DNA of 20,661 nt from Sulfurimonas sp. (GTDB lineage: Bacteria > Campylobacterota > Campylobacteria > Campylobacterales > Sulfurimonadaceae), in the NCBI RefSeq assembly GCF_023229105.1, contig NZ_JALNZY010000031.1:1-20661 (forward strand), in the 5' to 3' direction. This document shows, in pieces, positions 13,585 to 20,661 of this stretch. The position numbers were made by a program, and so were the translations under genes. Position 1 is the stretch's first letter. Each line of letters opens with the position of its first letter. The notes beneath the pieces were generated by a model. That model was not told the origin of the DNA and ran no database searches. It was given only the letters and a program-made list of their open reading frames with translations.

Positions 13585-15951
13585 ATGATAACAATTATAA
13601 AAAGAAACGGCAGAACTGAAGCACTTGACATAACTAAGATACAAAAGTACACTTCAGCAGCCGTAAAAGATTTGGATAATGTTTCTCAAAGCGAACTTGA
13701 AGTTGATGCACAGATTCAATTTCGTGATGGCATAACATCAAAAGAGATACAACAGACACTTATCAAAACAGCGGTTGACAAGATAGATATAGATGCTCCA
13801 AACTGGACATTTGTCGCTTCAAGGCTGTTTTTATTTAACCTATACCATCAAGTAAACGGATTTACTGGCTACTCATCTCTAAAAGAGTATTTTGAGAGAG
13901 GTGAAAAAGAGGGCAAAATACTACTTGGTTTAAAAGAGATGTATGACCTTGAGAGACTTGAAAAACATATAATGCCTGAGCGTGATATGCAGTTTAACTA
14001 TCTGGGTGTCAAAACACTCTATGACAGATATCTCATCAAAGATAAAAATTCAGACCCTATAGAGTTGCCGCAGCATATGTTTATGGCAATAGCTATGTTT
14101 CTGGCGCAAAGAGAAGATAACAAAGAGGAGTGGGCTATAAAGTTTTATGACATGATTTCAAAATTTGAAGTTATGCTTGCGACACCAACTCTAAGCAATG
14201 CAAGAACACCTAGGCATCAACTTAGTTCATGTTATATCGGCTCGACTCCTGATAATATCGAAGGAATTTTTGACTCATATAAAGAGATGGCGCTCCTTTC
14301 AAAATTTGGCGGAGGAATCGGTTGGGACTGGACAAATGTACGTTCAATGGGCTCATATATTGACGGACATAAAAATGCGGCAGGCGGAACAATACCGTTT
14401 TTAAAAATCACAAACGATATAGCGGTTGCCGTTGACCAACTAGGAACTAGAAAAGGTGCGATTGCCGTTTATATGGAACCTTGGCATATTGATATTAACG
14501 ACTTTTTAGATTTGAAGAAAAACTCCGGCGAAGAGCGTCGCCGTGCGCATGACCTTTTTCCTGCGCTTTGGATAAATGACCTCTTTATGCAAAGAGTTCA
14601 AGAAGACGGTATCTGGACACTTTTTGATCCGTACGACTGCAAGGAACTTACTCTACTTCACGGGGAAGAATTTAGTAAAAAATATGAAGAGTTTGAAAAA
14701 GATGAAAGTATTGTAAAAGAGAAAGTAAAAGCAAAAAATCTTTGGAAAAAAATATTAACATCATATTTTGAAAGCGGTAGTCCGTTCTTATGTTTTAAAG
14801 ATAACGCAAACCGTGCAAACCCTAACAGCCATACTGGAATCATCAGAAGTTCTAACCTCTGTACGGAGATTTTTCAAAACACAAACCCTAACCACTACAA
14901 GATAAAATTCATTTTTGAAAATGGCGAGAGCATCAGCTATGAAGAGGAAGAGATTATCAAGGTTGATAGCGGACTAACAAAACCTGCTAAAAAGGTTACC
15001 GCTCTTGATTCAATCAACGGACGTGAAATCTACATGGTTGAAAAAGAGAAGATAGACGGCGACACGGCAGTTTGTAATCTAGCCTCTGTAAACCTCTCCC
15101 GCGTAAATACAAAAGAGGATATTGACAGAATCGTCCCCGTTGCAATTCGCGCACTTGACAATGTTATAGACCTTAACTTCTATCCGCTAGAGAAAGTAAA
15201 ACGTACTAACATGAAAACTCGCGCAATCGGTCTTGGTGTTATGGGCGAAGCGCAGATGCTAGCGCAAAAATCTATAACATGGGGAAGTCAAGAGCACTTT
15301 GACAAGATAGATGAGATTATGGAAGCTGTTAGTTTTAACGCTATCTCTACCTCTAGCGATATCGCTCTTGAAAAAGGCTCATACCCCGAATATGAAGGCT
15401 CAAAATGGAGTAGAGGTATAATGCCTATGGACCATGCAAATGCGGAGGTTAAAAAATTAGTTGACCGTGGTGGACTTTTTGCCTCAGCTTATGGATGGAA
15501 AGAGCTCCGCGTTAAAGTGAAAAAACAGGGGATGAGAAACGGTTACCTTATGGCCATTGCACCGACGAGTTCCATCTCTATACTAACAGGAACAACACAA
15601 GCGATAGAACCGGTATTTAAGCGCAAGTGGTATGAAGAGAATCTCTCAGGACTCATTCCGGTTGTTGTTCCAGAACTCTCACCGGATACTTGGGCATACT
15701 ACACTCCAGCGTATGATTTAAACCAGACAGTTCTAATCAGAGCAGCGGCAATCCGTCAAAAATGGCTGGATCAAGGTCAGAGTCTAAACATCTTTATAAC
15801 ACTTGACAAAGCTAGTGGAAAGTATCTAAACGAAATCTATATGCTAGCTTGGAAACTAGGTCTTAAATCCACTTACTACCTTCGTTCACAATCTCCCGAG
15901 ATGGCAAGCGATGTTGAAGACAGAAGTTTGGAGTGTGTAGGTTGTCAATAA
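13585..15951 (+). CDS. nrdA: Class I ribonucleoside-diphosphate reductase, alpha subunit
   Basis: A 788-residue catalytic subunit that reduces ribonucleotides to deoxyribonucleotides, using a radical supplied by the beta subunit NrdB, which is not in the window. An ATP-cone allosteric domain occupies about residues 1-95 (MITIIKRNGRTEALDITKIQ). C216 (SSCYIGS) and C497 (VCNLASVN) are the redox-active pair. C426 in NLCTEI is the thiyl-radical site, with N424 and E428 nearby. Y764-Y765 match the radical-transfer tyrosine pair. The tail ends CVGCQ, with C784 and C787 forming the CxxC shuttle to thioredoxin or glutaredoxin. About 60 residues lie between C426 and C497, far more than in E. coli NrdA; the overall length (788 versus about 760) agrees with Campylobacter proteins as I recall them. 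A thioredoxin gene lies 1.8 kb downstream. Confidence 0.96.
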   Translation: MITIIKRNGRTEALDITKIQKYTSAAVKDLDNVSQSELEVDAQIQFRDGITSKEIQQTLIKTAVDKIDIDAPNWTFVASRLFLFNLYHQVNGFTGYSSLKEYFERGEKEGKILLGLKEMYDLERLEKHIMPERDMQFNYLGVKTLYDRYLIKDKNSDPIELPQHMFMAIAMFLAQREDNKEEWAIKFYDMISKFEVMLATPTLSNARTPRHQLSSCYIGSTPDNIEGIFDSYKEMALLSKFGGGIGWDWTNVRSMGSYIDGHKNAAGGTIPFLKITNDIAVAVDQLGTRKGAIAVYMEPWHIDINDFLDLKKNSGEERRRAHDLFPALWINDLFMQRVQEDGIWTLFDPYDCKELTLLHGEEFSKKYEEFEKDESIVKEKVKAKNLWKKILTSYFESGSPFLCFKDNANRANPNSHTGIIRSSNLCTEIFQNTNPNHYKIKFIFENGESISYEEEEIIKVDSGLTKPAKKVTALDSINGREIYMVEKEKIDGDTAVCNLASVNLSRVNTKEDIDRIVPVAIRALDNVIDLNFYPLEKVKRTNMKTRAIGLGVMGEAQMLAQKSITWGSQEHFDKIDEIMEAVSFNAISTSSDIALEKGSYPEYEGSKWSRGIMPMDHANAEVKKLVDRGGLFASAYGWKELRVKVKKQGMRNGYLMAIAPTSSISILTGTTQAIEPVFKRKWYEENLSGLIPVVVPELSPDTWAYYTPAYDLNQTVLIRAAAIRQKWLDQGQSLNIFITLDKASGKYLNEIYMLAWKLGLKSTYYLRSQSPEMASDVEDRSLECVGCQ

Positions 15952-15952
15952 A

Positions 15953-16318
15953 ATGAAACCCCTGCTTAAAAAAGATATAGAGAGCTTTTTAAAGCGGTTT
16001 GACAACTTTGTTGATGCAGAGTTCAGATCTATAGAAATTCTCTGTGCTACTACCCTTAAAATTACTTTAGCAACACAAGACAGAGCTAGAGGATTTAACT
16101 GGATAACTATTACTTTAGAGTTTAACGACGTTACTGATGCATTGCTGCTTGAGAACTCAAAACTTTCGCATGTAGATATGAGCGAGGGTATAACACTGCT
16201 TTATGAAAATAATCAATTTGCTTTTGGCATCAGCAGTTATAGCAACCTTGACAATATAACAGACTCTATCTGTTATATAAAAGCCGATTCACTTAAATAT
16301 TTAGAGGGAGCATTTTAA
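15953..16318 (+). CDS. Hypothetical protein following nrdA (121 residues)
   Basis: Not recognised. It begins MKPLLKKDIESFLKRF and reads as a soluble mixed alpha/beta protein, with no signal peptide, membrane segment or metal-binding cluster. The only cysteines are C30 and C107. The ATG lies one base after the nrdA TAA, so it is almost certainly co-transcribed and may be translated by reinitiation. The tight spacing suggests a role connected with ribonucleotide reductase or simply a lineage-conserved gene pair; that is inference. Confidence 0.75.
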   Translation: MKPLLKKDIESFLKRFDNFVDAEFRSIEILCATTLKITLATQDRARGFNWITITLEFNDVTDALLLENSKLSHVDMSEGITLLYENNQFAFGISSYSNLDNITDSICYIKADSLKYLEGAF

Positions 16319-16346
16319 GTCGTTAGCAGTTTGTAAACCATTTAAG

Positions 16347-16352
16347 TATAAA
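16347..16352 (+). promoter_or_regulatory. Possible htrA -10 promoter element
   Basis: TATAAA in the 72-bp gap between the 121-residue gene and htrA, about 38 nt before the htrA start. There is no convincing -35 box. Consistent with a separate promoter for htrA-trxC. Confidence 0.3.
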
Positions 16353-16390
16353 ATTTGTTAGTTATGCAAAAAAACTTAAAAGGAATGAAA

Positions 16391-17776
16391 ATGAAAAGAC
16401 TACTTATACTGCTTACTCTAACGCTTTCACTTGTTTACGCAAAAGATAGTGTAGAGTTTAAATATGCACCTAAAGACCTCCAAAGAAGCTTCCCTAGCGA
16501 ACAAAACCAGATACTCTCTTATAGTAATATCTTAGAAAACGTAAGAACTAGTATCGTAAATATCTCTATAAAAAAAGAGATAAAAGGGAATCTTTACAGC
16601 GCAAACCCTTTCTTTAACGACCCATTTTTTAGAGAGTTTTTTAAAGGATATGGGGATATTCCTCAAGATAGAATTCAAAAATCACTAGGCTCAGGAGTAA
16701 TTGTCTCAAAAGATGGTTATATAGTTACTAACAACCATGTTATAGATGGTGCCGATGAGATTATCGTTAACTTAGCGGGTGACAAAAAAGAGTATGAAGC
16801 CAAGCTAATCGGAAAAGATGAAAAAGGGGATTTAGCAATTATAAAAATTGAGGCTAAAAACTTAAATGCAGTAACATTTTATGACTCGGACAAAGTTAAA
16901 GTCGGGGATATTGTTTTTGCACTCGGAAATCCGTTTGGAGTAGGCGAGACAATCACGCAGGGAATAGTCTCTGCAACTGGTAGAAGCGGTGTGGGAATCG
17001 TAGAGTATGAGGATTTTATCCAAACTGATGCTTCTATAAACCCCGGAAATTCAGGCGGCGCACTTATAAACTCTGCGGGACATCTCATCGGAATAAACTC
17101 GGCTATCATCTCAAAATCTGGCGGAAATGTCGGTATCGGTTTTGCAATTCCATCAAACATGGTAACCTCGATAGCTACAAGTTTGATAGAGAGCGGTAAA
17201 TATACACGTGCGTATTTAGGAGTTACTATCTCTGATGTTAGTGAAGATATGAGCAGTTTTTATAATGAAAATTACGGCGCACTCATTACAGGCGTAGAAG
17301 AGAATTCACCTGCCGCAAAAGCGGGACTAAAAAGAGGCGATTTAATCATCTCTGTCAACGGCAAAAAGATTGAAAGTGCTAGTGAACTCAAAAATACGAT
17401 AGGCTCTTACGCTCCAAAGAGAGTTGTAAATATAAAGTTTTTAAGAGAGAAAAAGATAGATGTTGTAAATGTAACTCTAACTACACTAGATAGTAAAACA
17501 GCAATGGGTGAGTTTGAGTACAAAGGCATGAAACTTGCCGAGATAACTTCTATAGACAAACAGCAGCTCAATCTTACGCTTGAGGGTGTAATAGTTAAGG
17601 AAGTAGATCAAAAAAGTGAAGCATTTGGTTCGGGAGTTAGAAAAAATGATATTATCCTTCAGGTAGAAAACAGTGAAATATCTACTCTAGATGATTTTAA
17701 AAGAGCAACTGCAACAGATAGTAAAAAAAGATTTTTTATCTACAGAAAAGGTGGCATTTTTGCCATTGTTTTATAA
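16391..17776 (+). CDS. htrA: Periplasmic serine protease/chaperone HtrA (DegP/DegQ family)
   Basis: A 461-residue envelope protease that degrades or refolds damaged periplasmic proteins. The N-terminus MKRLLILLTLTLSLVYA is a Sec signal peptide with a likely signal peptidase I site after VYA. The trypsin-like domain has the triad H116 (TNNHVID), D147 (GDLAIIK) and S221 (NPGNSGGAL). Two PDZ domains follow (about 270-365 and 375-461), the first including LKRGDLIISVNG. The ATG at 16391 is chosen because AAAAGGA lies about 7 nt upstream and the signal peptide begins there; an upstream in-frame TTG (16355) and an ATG two codons earlier (16385) fit less well. The trxC gene starts 14 nt after the stop. 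Confidence 0.95.
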   Translation: MKRLLILLTLTLSLVYAKDSVEFKYAPKDLQRSFPSEQNQILSYSNILENVRTSIVNISIKKEIKGNLYSANPFFNDPFFREFFKGYGDIPQDRIQKSLGSGVIVSKDGYIVTNNHVIDGADEIIVNLAGDKKEYEAKLIGKDEKGDLAIIKIEAKNLNAVTFYDSDKVKVGDIVFALGNPFGVGETITQGIVSATGRSGVGIVEYEDFIQTDASINPGNSGGALINSAGHLIGINSAIISKSGGNVGIGFAIPSNMVTSIATSLIESGKYTRAYLGVTISDVSEDMSSFYNENYGALITGVEENSPAAKAGLKRGDLIISVNGKKIESASELKNTIGSYAPKRVVNIKFLREKKIDVVNVTLTTLDSKTAMGEFEYKGMKLAEITSIDKQQLNLTLEGVIVKEVDQKSEAFGSGVRKNDIILQVENSEISTLDDFKRATATDSKKRFFIYRKGGIFAIVL

Positions 17777-17790
17777 CAAAAGGAGTCATT

Positions 17791-18213
17791 ATGAGAGTCG
17801 TCTGTCCGCATTGCAAAAGTGTAAACAATGTACCACAAAAAGAGTCATATAAGAAAGCAAATTGTGGAAAGTGCAAAGGTTCACTTCTAGATACAAAACC
17901 TATTGAGCTGACAAATGCTGACTTTGACGAGGTAGTAGTCAATAGCGATATGCCCGTAATTATCGATTTTTGGGCGCCTTGGTGCGGCCCATGCAAAATG
18001 ATGGCTCCAAATTTTCAAAAGAGTGCAACCAATTTCGCGCTTAAAGCCCTTTATGCAAAAGTAAATACTGAGAATGAACAAAACCTAGGTGCTAGGTTTG
18101 GAATAAGAAGCATTCCCACTATAATAGTGTTTAAAGATGCGAAAGAAATTCACAGGGTTTCTGGCGCTTTGGATGAGGCAGCTTTAAATAAAATGGTTGC
18201 ACAATTTATATAG
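17791..18213 (+). CDS. trxC: Thioredoxin 2 (TrxC-type) with N-terminal zinc ribbon
   Basis: A 140-residue cytosolic disulphide reductase, close in length to E. coli TrxC (139). Two CxxC pairs at the N-terminus (C5/C8 and C25/C28) form the zinc-binding module that defines thioredoxin 2. The thioredoxin fold has the active site WCGPC (64-68) and the cis-proline segment RSIPT. AAAGGAG precedes the ATG. In E. coli trxC is induced by oxidative stress. Here it follows htrA by 14 nt, suggesting co-expression with envelope stress functions. It may also reduce NrdA, whose gene is nearby. Confidence 0.95.
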   Translation: MRVVCPHCKSVNNVPQKESYKKANCGKCKGSLLDTKPIELTNADFDEVVVNSDMPVIIDFWAPWCGPCKMMAPNFQKSATNFALKALYAKVNTENEQNLGARFGIRSIPTIIVFKDAKEIHRVSGALDEAALNKMVAQFI

Positions 18214-18219
18214 TATAAT
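18214..18219 (+). promoter_or_regulatory. Probable gltA -10 promoter element
   Basis: TATAAT directly follows the trxC stop codon (18211-18213), within ATATAGTATAATTG. It would initiate near 18226, giving a short leader that carries AAAAGGGG before the gltA ATG. Confidence 0.5.
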
Positions 18220-18247
18220 TGACAAAGACAAAAAAAAGGGGAATATT

Positions 18248-19528
18248 ATGAGTAAAGATACGGTAACACTAATAAACAATCGCAACGGTAAAAGTTATGA
18301 ATTTCCTATACTAGATGCGACTGTCGGTCCGTCTGTAATTGACATTTCGACTCTGTACAAAGAGACTAATATGTTTACTTATGATGAGGGATACACTTCT
18401 ACGGCATCATGCAAGTCCGATATAACATATATAGACGGCGAGAATGGAAAACTTATGTACAGAGGCTATGACATAGCATATCTTGCAAAAGAAAAAAGCT
18501 TTTTAGACACAGCCTATCTTCTTATAAACAGCGAACTTCCTAGCAAACTTGAGTTGGAAAATTTTGCGCTGGAGATGAAAAAACGTTCATTTGTACATGA
18601 GGGAGTAAAGAAGCTCTTTGACTCCTTTCCAGACTCTGCACACCCTATGGCAATCCTCTCGGCAGGAGTTTCTGCTCTTTCTACATTTTATTCTGACCAC
18701 CTCAATATAAAAGATGAGCAAGAGTACAGCGAAATGGCAAATAGAATAGTTGCAAAGATTCCTACTTTAGCAGCTTTTTCATACAGATACTCAAACGGGT
18801 TGCCTATTATATATCCCGATATAAACAGAGGATTTACTGAAAATTTTCTCTACATGTTAAGATCTTATCCGCATGACTATATAGAGTTAAAGCTCATTGA
18901 AATAAAAGCACTCGACACTATTTTTACTCTCCATGCCGACCACGAACAAAATGCCTCAACCACTGCTGTTAGAAACCTTGCATCTACAAATGCACACCCA
19001 TATGCAGCTATAAGTGCCGGCATAGGCGCTCTATGGGGAAGAAGCCATGGCGGAGCAAATGAGAGTGTTATTCGCCAACTAGAGATGATTGCAAGTGTAG
19101 ATAGAGTGGATGAGTTTATAGCACGTGCAAAAGATAAAAATGACCCGTTTAGACTAATGGGATTTGGGCACCGTGTATATAAAAATTTTGATCCGCGTGC
19201 TACGATTTTAAAAAATATCCGTAATGAGCTTATGAGTGAACTCGGCATAAGCAGCGAACTTGTCGAGGTGGCAAACAAGATAGAGCAAATTGCACTAAAT
19301 GACGACTATTTTATAAGCCGCAACCTCTATCCAAATATAGACTTTTATTCAGGCTTAATTCTTCAAGCACTCAAAATTCCAAAAGAGATGTTTGCAGTTA
19401 TTTTTGTTATAGGAAGAACACCAGGATGGATTGCACAATGGAGCGAATTAAATCAACAAGAAACCGTCAAAATAGCCAGACCTAGACAACTATACAGAGG
19501 TCCAAAAGAGAGAACTCCAGAGTATTAA
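18248..19528 (+). CDS. gltA: Citrate synthase (type II)
   Basis: A 426-residue enzyme that condenses oxaloacetate and acetyl-CoA to citrate. The catalytic residues align with E. coli GltA (H264, H305, D362) at a constant offset of three: H267 (GRSHGGAN), H308 (GFGHRVYKNFDPR, the family signature) and D365 (NIDFYSG). LHADHEQNAS at about 228-237 is also conserved. An N-terminal domain of about 45 residues (DTVTLINNRNGKSYEFPI) is typical of the hexameric, NADH-sensitive type. The start is the ATG at 18248, with AAAAGGGG upstream; the open frame reaches back into trxC, but a start there (18197) would add 17 residues without support. In autotrophic Campylobacterota using the reductive TCA cycle, this enzyme can coexist with ATP-citrate lyase; which way carbon flows here cannot be told from the window. 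Confidence 0.97.
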   Translation: MSKDTVTLINNRNGKSYEFPILDATVGPSVIDISTLYKETNMFTYDEGYTSTASCKSDITYIDGENGKLMYRGYDIAYLAKEKSFLDTAYLLINSELPSKLELENFALEMKKRSFVHEGVKKLFDSFPDSAHPMAILSAGVSALSTFYSDHLNIKDEQEYSEMANRIVAKIPTLAAFSYRYSNGLPIIYPDINRGFTENFLYMLRSYPHDYIELKLIEIKALDTIFTLHADHEQNASTTAVRNLASTNAHPYAAISAGIGALWGRSHGGANESVIRQLEMIASVDRVDEFIARAKDKNDPFRLMGFGHRVYKNFDPRATILKNIRNELMSELGISSELVEVANKIEQIALNDDYFISRNLYPNIDFYSGLILQALKIPKEMFAVIFVIGRTPGWIAQWSELNQQETVKIARPRQLYRGPKERTPEY

Positions 19529-19537
19529 TCTGGAGTT
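19513..19537. terminator. Possible bidirectional terminator between gltA and ppnP
   Basis: AACTCCAG (19513-19520) pairs with CTGGAGTT (19530-19537) around a 9-nt loop spanning the gltA stop codon. On the minus strand CTCTCTTTT follows; on the plus strand no T tract follows. It lies at the convergence of two transcripts and is a weak call. Confidence 0.35.
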
Positions 19538-19541
19538 AAAA

Positions 19542-19853
19542 CTACTTAATATATGAGCAACAGTAATCTGTAACAGTTTTGATTTTAAGATTAAATGATG
19601 AGTTTGCAGGAACGTTAAAAGTCTCTGGTGTGCTTAAGGTTTTCCAATCTTCACCCGGAAGTCTAATATCTAGCTCCCCAACCATCATCTCCATGATTTC
19701 AGCCTCTGCGGTGTTAAAAGTATATTTACCCGGCATCATGATTCCAAGAGTCTTTCTCGTACCGTCTGCAAACTCAACCGTTCTGCTTGTAACTTTTCCA
19801 TTATTATAAATATTTGCTTTTTTTACAACTGTAACATTTTCAAATTTTGACAT
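19542..19853 (-). CDS. ppnP: Pyrimidine/purine nucleoside phosphorylase PpnP (YaiE/DUF1255 family)
   Basis: A 103-residue cupin-fold protein. The E. coli member phosphorolyses several pyrimidine and purine nucleosides to base and ribose 1-phosphate. Family segments are visible: GKVTSRTVEFADGTRKTLG, MPGKYTFNTAEAEIMEM, LPGEDWKTL, FNVPANSSFNLK and the C-terminal YCCSYIK. The length is close to the usual 94-100. AAAGGA precedes the ATG. It lies 29 bp after the hemerythrin/PAS gene on the same strand, suggesting one transcript. Confidence 0.9.
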   Translation of the reverse strand: MSKFENVTVVKKANIYNNGKVTSRTVEFADGTRKTLGIMMPGKYTFNTAEAEIMEMMVGELDIRLPGEDWKTLSTPETFNVPANSSFNLKIKTVTDYCCSYIK

Positions 19854-19882
19854 ATTAATTTTCCTTTTTTAAAAATTATACC

Positions 19883-20661
19883 CTATTCCCAATCTAGCAA
19901 TCTTTGTTGACCTTCTAATCCTCTGATGTGGGTAACATCCTGGGAAACCTCGATAACACCTTTGTAATTACCCTCATCATCTCTAATAGCAAAATAACGA
20001 ATGTGAACAAATTTGCCTTTAAATGTTATCCAAAACTCAGCTTCATCTCTTCGACCAGCTTTAAACTCTCGTAAAATCATCAAAACTTGTTCAACACTCT
20101 TTGGAGGATGACAAAATTTTACCTCACGACCGATAATGCCTGCACTTCTTGGGAAGACTCTATCATCTCCGCGATTATAAAATATTACAACATCATTTTC
20201 ATCTACATAAGTGATATCAACCGGCATAAACTTCAAAAGCCAGTTAATCTGCTCAGGCAGCATGTAACCCTCATCAAGCTTGATTCTATTTTCAAGTGAA
20301 AAAGGGAGTTTTCTTTTTTGTTTATCTTGCGATGGGTGGATATATTCGCCTTCTACATGCGGAGGATATGCTGTTGGTGCTTCATCAAACATCCAACCTA
20401 TCTCCTCATCTCCTGCTCTCATCTCTTTCCAATCATCTTCATCAAGCATATTTAAAGCATTTGGCAGAAGTCTTCCCTCTTCAACTTGCATGATATGTTC
20501 TAAATTTCTAAAGACTACTTGCAACTGCTGCATTAGTGCAGCCATATTTTTCTCTTGCACTAAAGCTCTTGCAATTTTTATCTCCGCTCTTATGTCATCA
20601 TGAAACGCCCACATGCCTTGTGATGGGCTTGTCCAGCCATATTTTTCCAAGTATGAAAAAA
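19883..20661 (-). CDS. Hemerythrin-like (HHE)/PAS sensor protein of the DUF438 type, 5' end outside the window
   Basis: At least 259 codons are present, and the frame stays open to the window edge (FSYLEKYGW at the N-terminal side), so the true start is very likely beyond 20661; the TTG at 20650 is an unconvincing start. Residues after SPSQGMWAFHDDIR form a hemerythrin-like helical region with a conserved His and a later EHIMQVEEGRLLP segment. That segment keeps one His and the Glu pair of the usual HHxxxEExxLFP motif. A PAS domain follows (FMPVDITYVDENDVVIFYN ... VFPRSAGIIGREVKFCHPPK ... RYFAIRDDEGNYKGVIEVSQDVT), matching the PAS found behind DUF438. No kinase or output domain is attached. 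Oxygen, NO or redox sensing is plausible from the fold only. ppnP follows 29 bp downstream. Confidence 0.85.
   Translation of the reverse strand, partial: FSYLEKYGWTSPSQGMWAFHDDIRAEIKIARALVQEKNMAALMQQLQVVFRNLEHIMQVEEGRLLPNALNMLDEDDWKEMRAGDEEIGWMFDEAPTAYPPHVEGEYIHPSQDKQKRKLPFSLENRIKLDEGYMLPEQINWLLKFMPVDITYVDENDVVIFYNRGDDRVFPRSAGIIGREVKFCHPPKSVEQVLMILREFKAGRRDEAEFWITFKGKFVHIRYFAIRDDEGNYKGVIEVSQDVTHIRGLEGQQRLLDWE

Noticed and set aside
14860..15075. Possible intein or foreign insert in nrdA between C426 and C497
   Set aside because: The roughly 60 extra residues are far too short for an intein and lack splice motifs; similar total length is recalled for Campylobacter NrdA.
18197..18247. Longer citrate synthase starting inside trxC
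   Set aside because: No ribosome binding site; AAAAGGGG and the conserved N-terminus support the ATG at 18248.

Overview
The window comes from a Campylobacterota (epsilonproteobacterial) chromosome, most like the Sulfurimonas/Sulfuricurvum group. The grounds are low G+C coding, frequent TTG starts, the rsmA-rnj overlap with an N-terminally extended RNase J, the rluA-family/purB/nrdA block, and protein sequences of that lineage. Species assignment is inference. No rRNA, tRNA, transposase or phage gene was seen.

Layout. (1) 1-634: the end of a type II-C-like CRISPR array with 10 repeats and 9 spacers. It is very probably transcribed on the minus strand from a promoter inside each repeat. The cas genes are outside the window. 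(2) 818-2302: an exported CueO-like multicopper oxidase. (3) 2311-4705, minus strand: a two-gene signalling operon. It encodes a PAS-GGDEF-EAL protein whose EAL domain lacks a metal ligand, followed by a winged-helix protein carrying a LOV-type PAS domain with the photoactive Cys but altered flavin contacts. (4) 4888-7600, minus strand: rsmA-rnj (rRNA dimethyladenosine methyltransferase and RNase J), overlapping. (5) 7816-10570, plus strand: hisF, a short nucleoside-phosphorylase-like gene, rlmN, a 31-residue membrane peptide gene missed by ORF callers, and a 79-residue gene of unknown function. (6) 10571-11081: a 511-bp gene-free stretch with several inverted repeats. (7) 11082-15951: an RluA-family pseudouridine synthase (minus), then purB and nrdA (plus). 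(8) 15953-19528, plus: an unknown 121-residue protein, htrA, trxC and gltA. (9) 19542-20661, minus: a hemerythrin-like/PAS protein cut by the window end, followed by ppnP.

Most of the window is housekeeping: ribosome and RNA maturation (rsmA, rnj, rlmN, pseudouridine synthase), nucleotide metabolism (purB, nrdA, ppnP), histidine synthesis, the TCA cycle and protein quality control. The least expected signal is a pair of identical 18-bp ParB/parS-like palindromes about 3.6 kb apart. One lies between rsmA and hisF, the other inside the pseudouridine synthase gene. They suggest the window belongs to the origin-proximal segregation region. From memory, the homologues of both gene blocks lie on the two sides of dnaA in Campylobacter jejuni, which fits.

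The candidates for undescribed biology are the LOV/winged-helix plus cyclase operon, the 31-residue peptide coupled to rlmN, and the structured intergenic region at 10735-10911.
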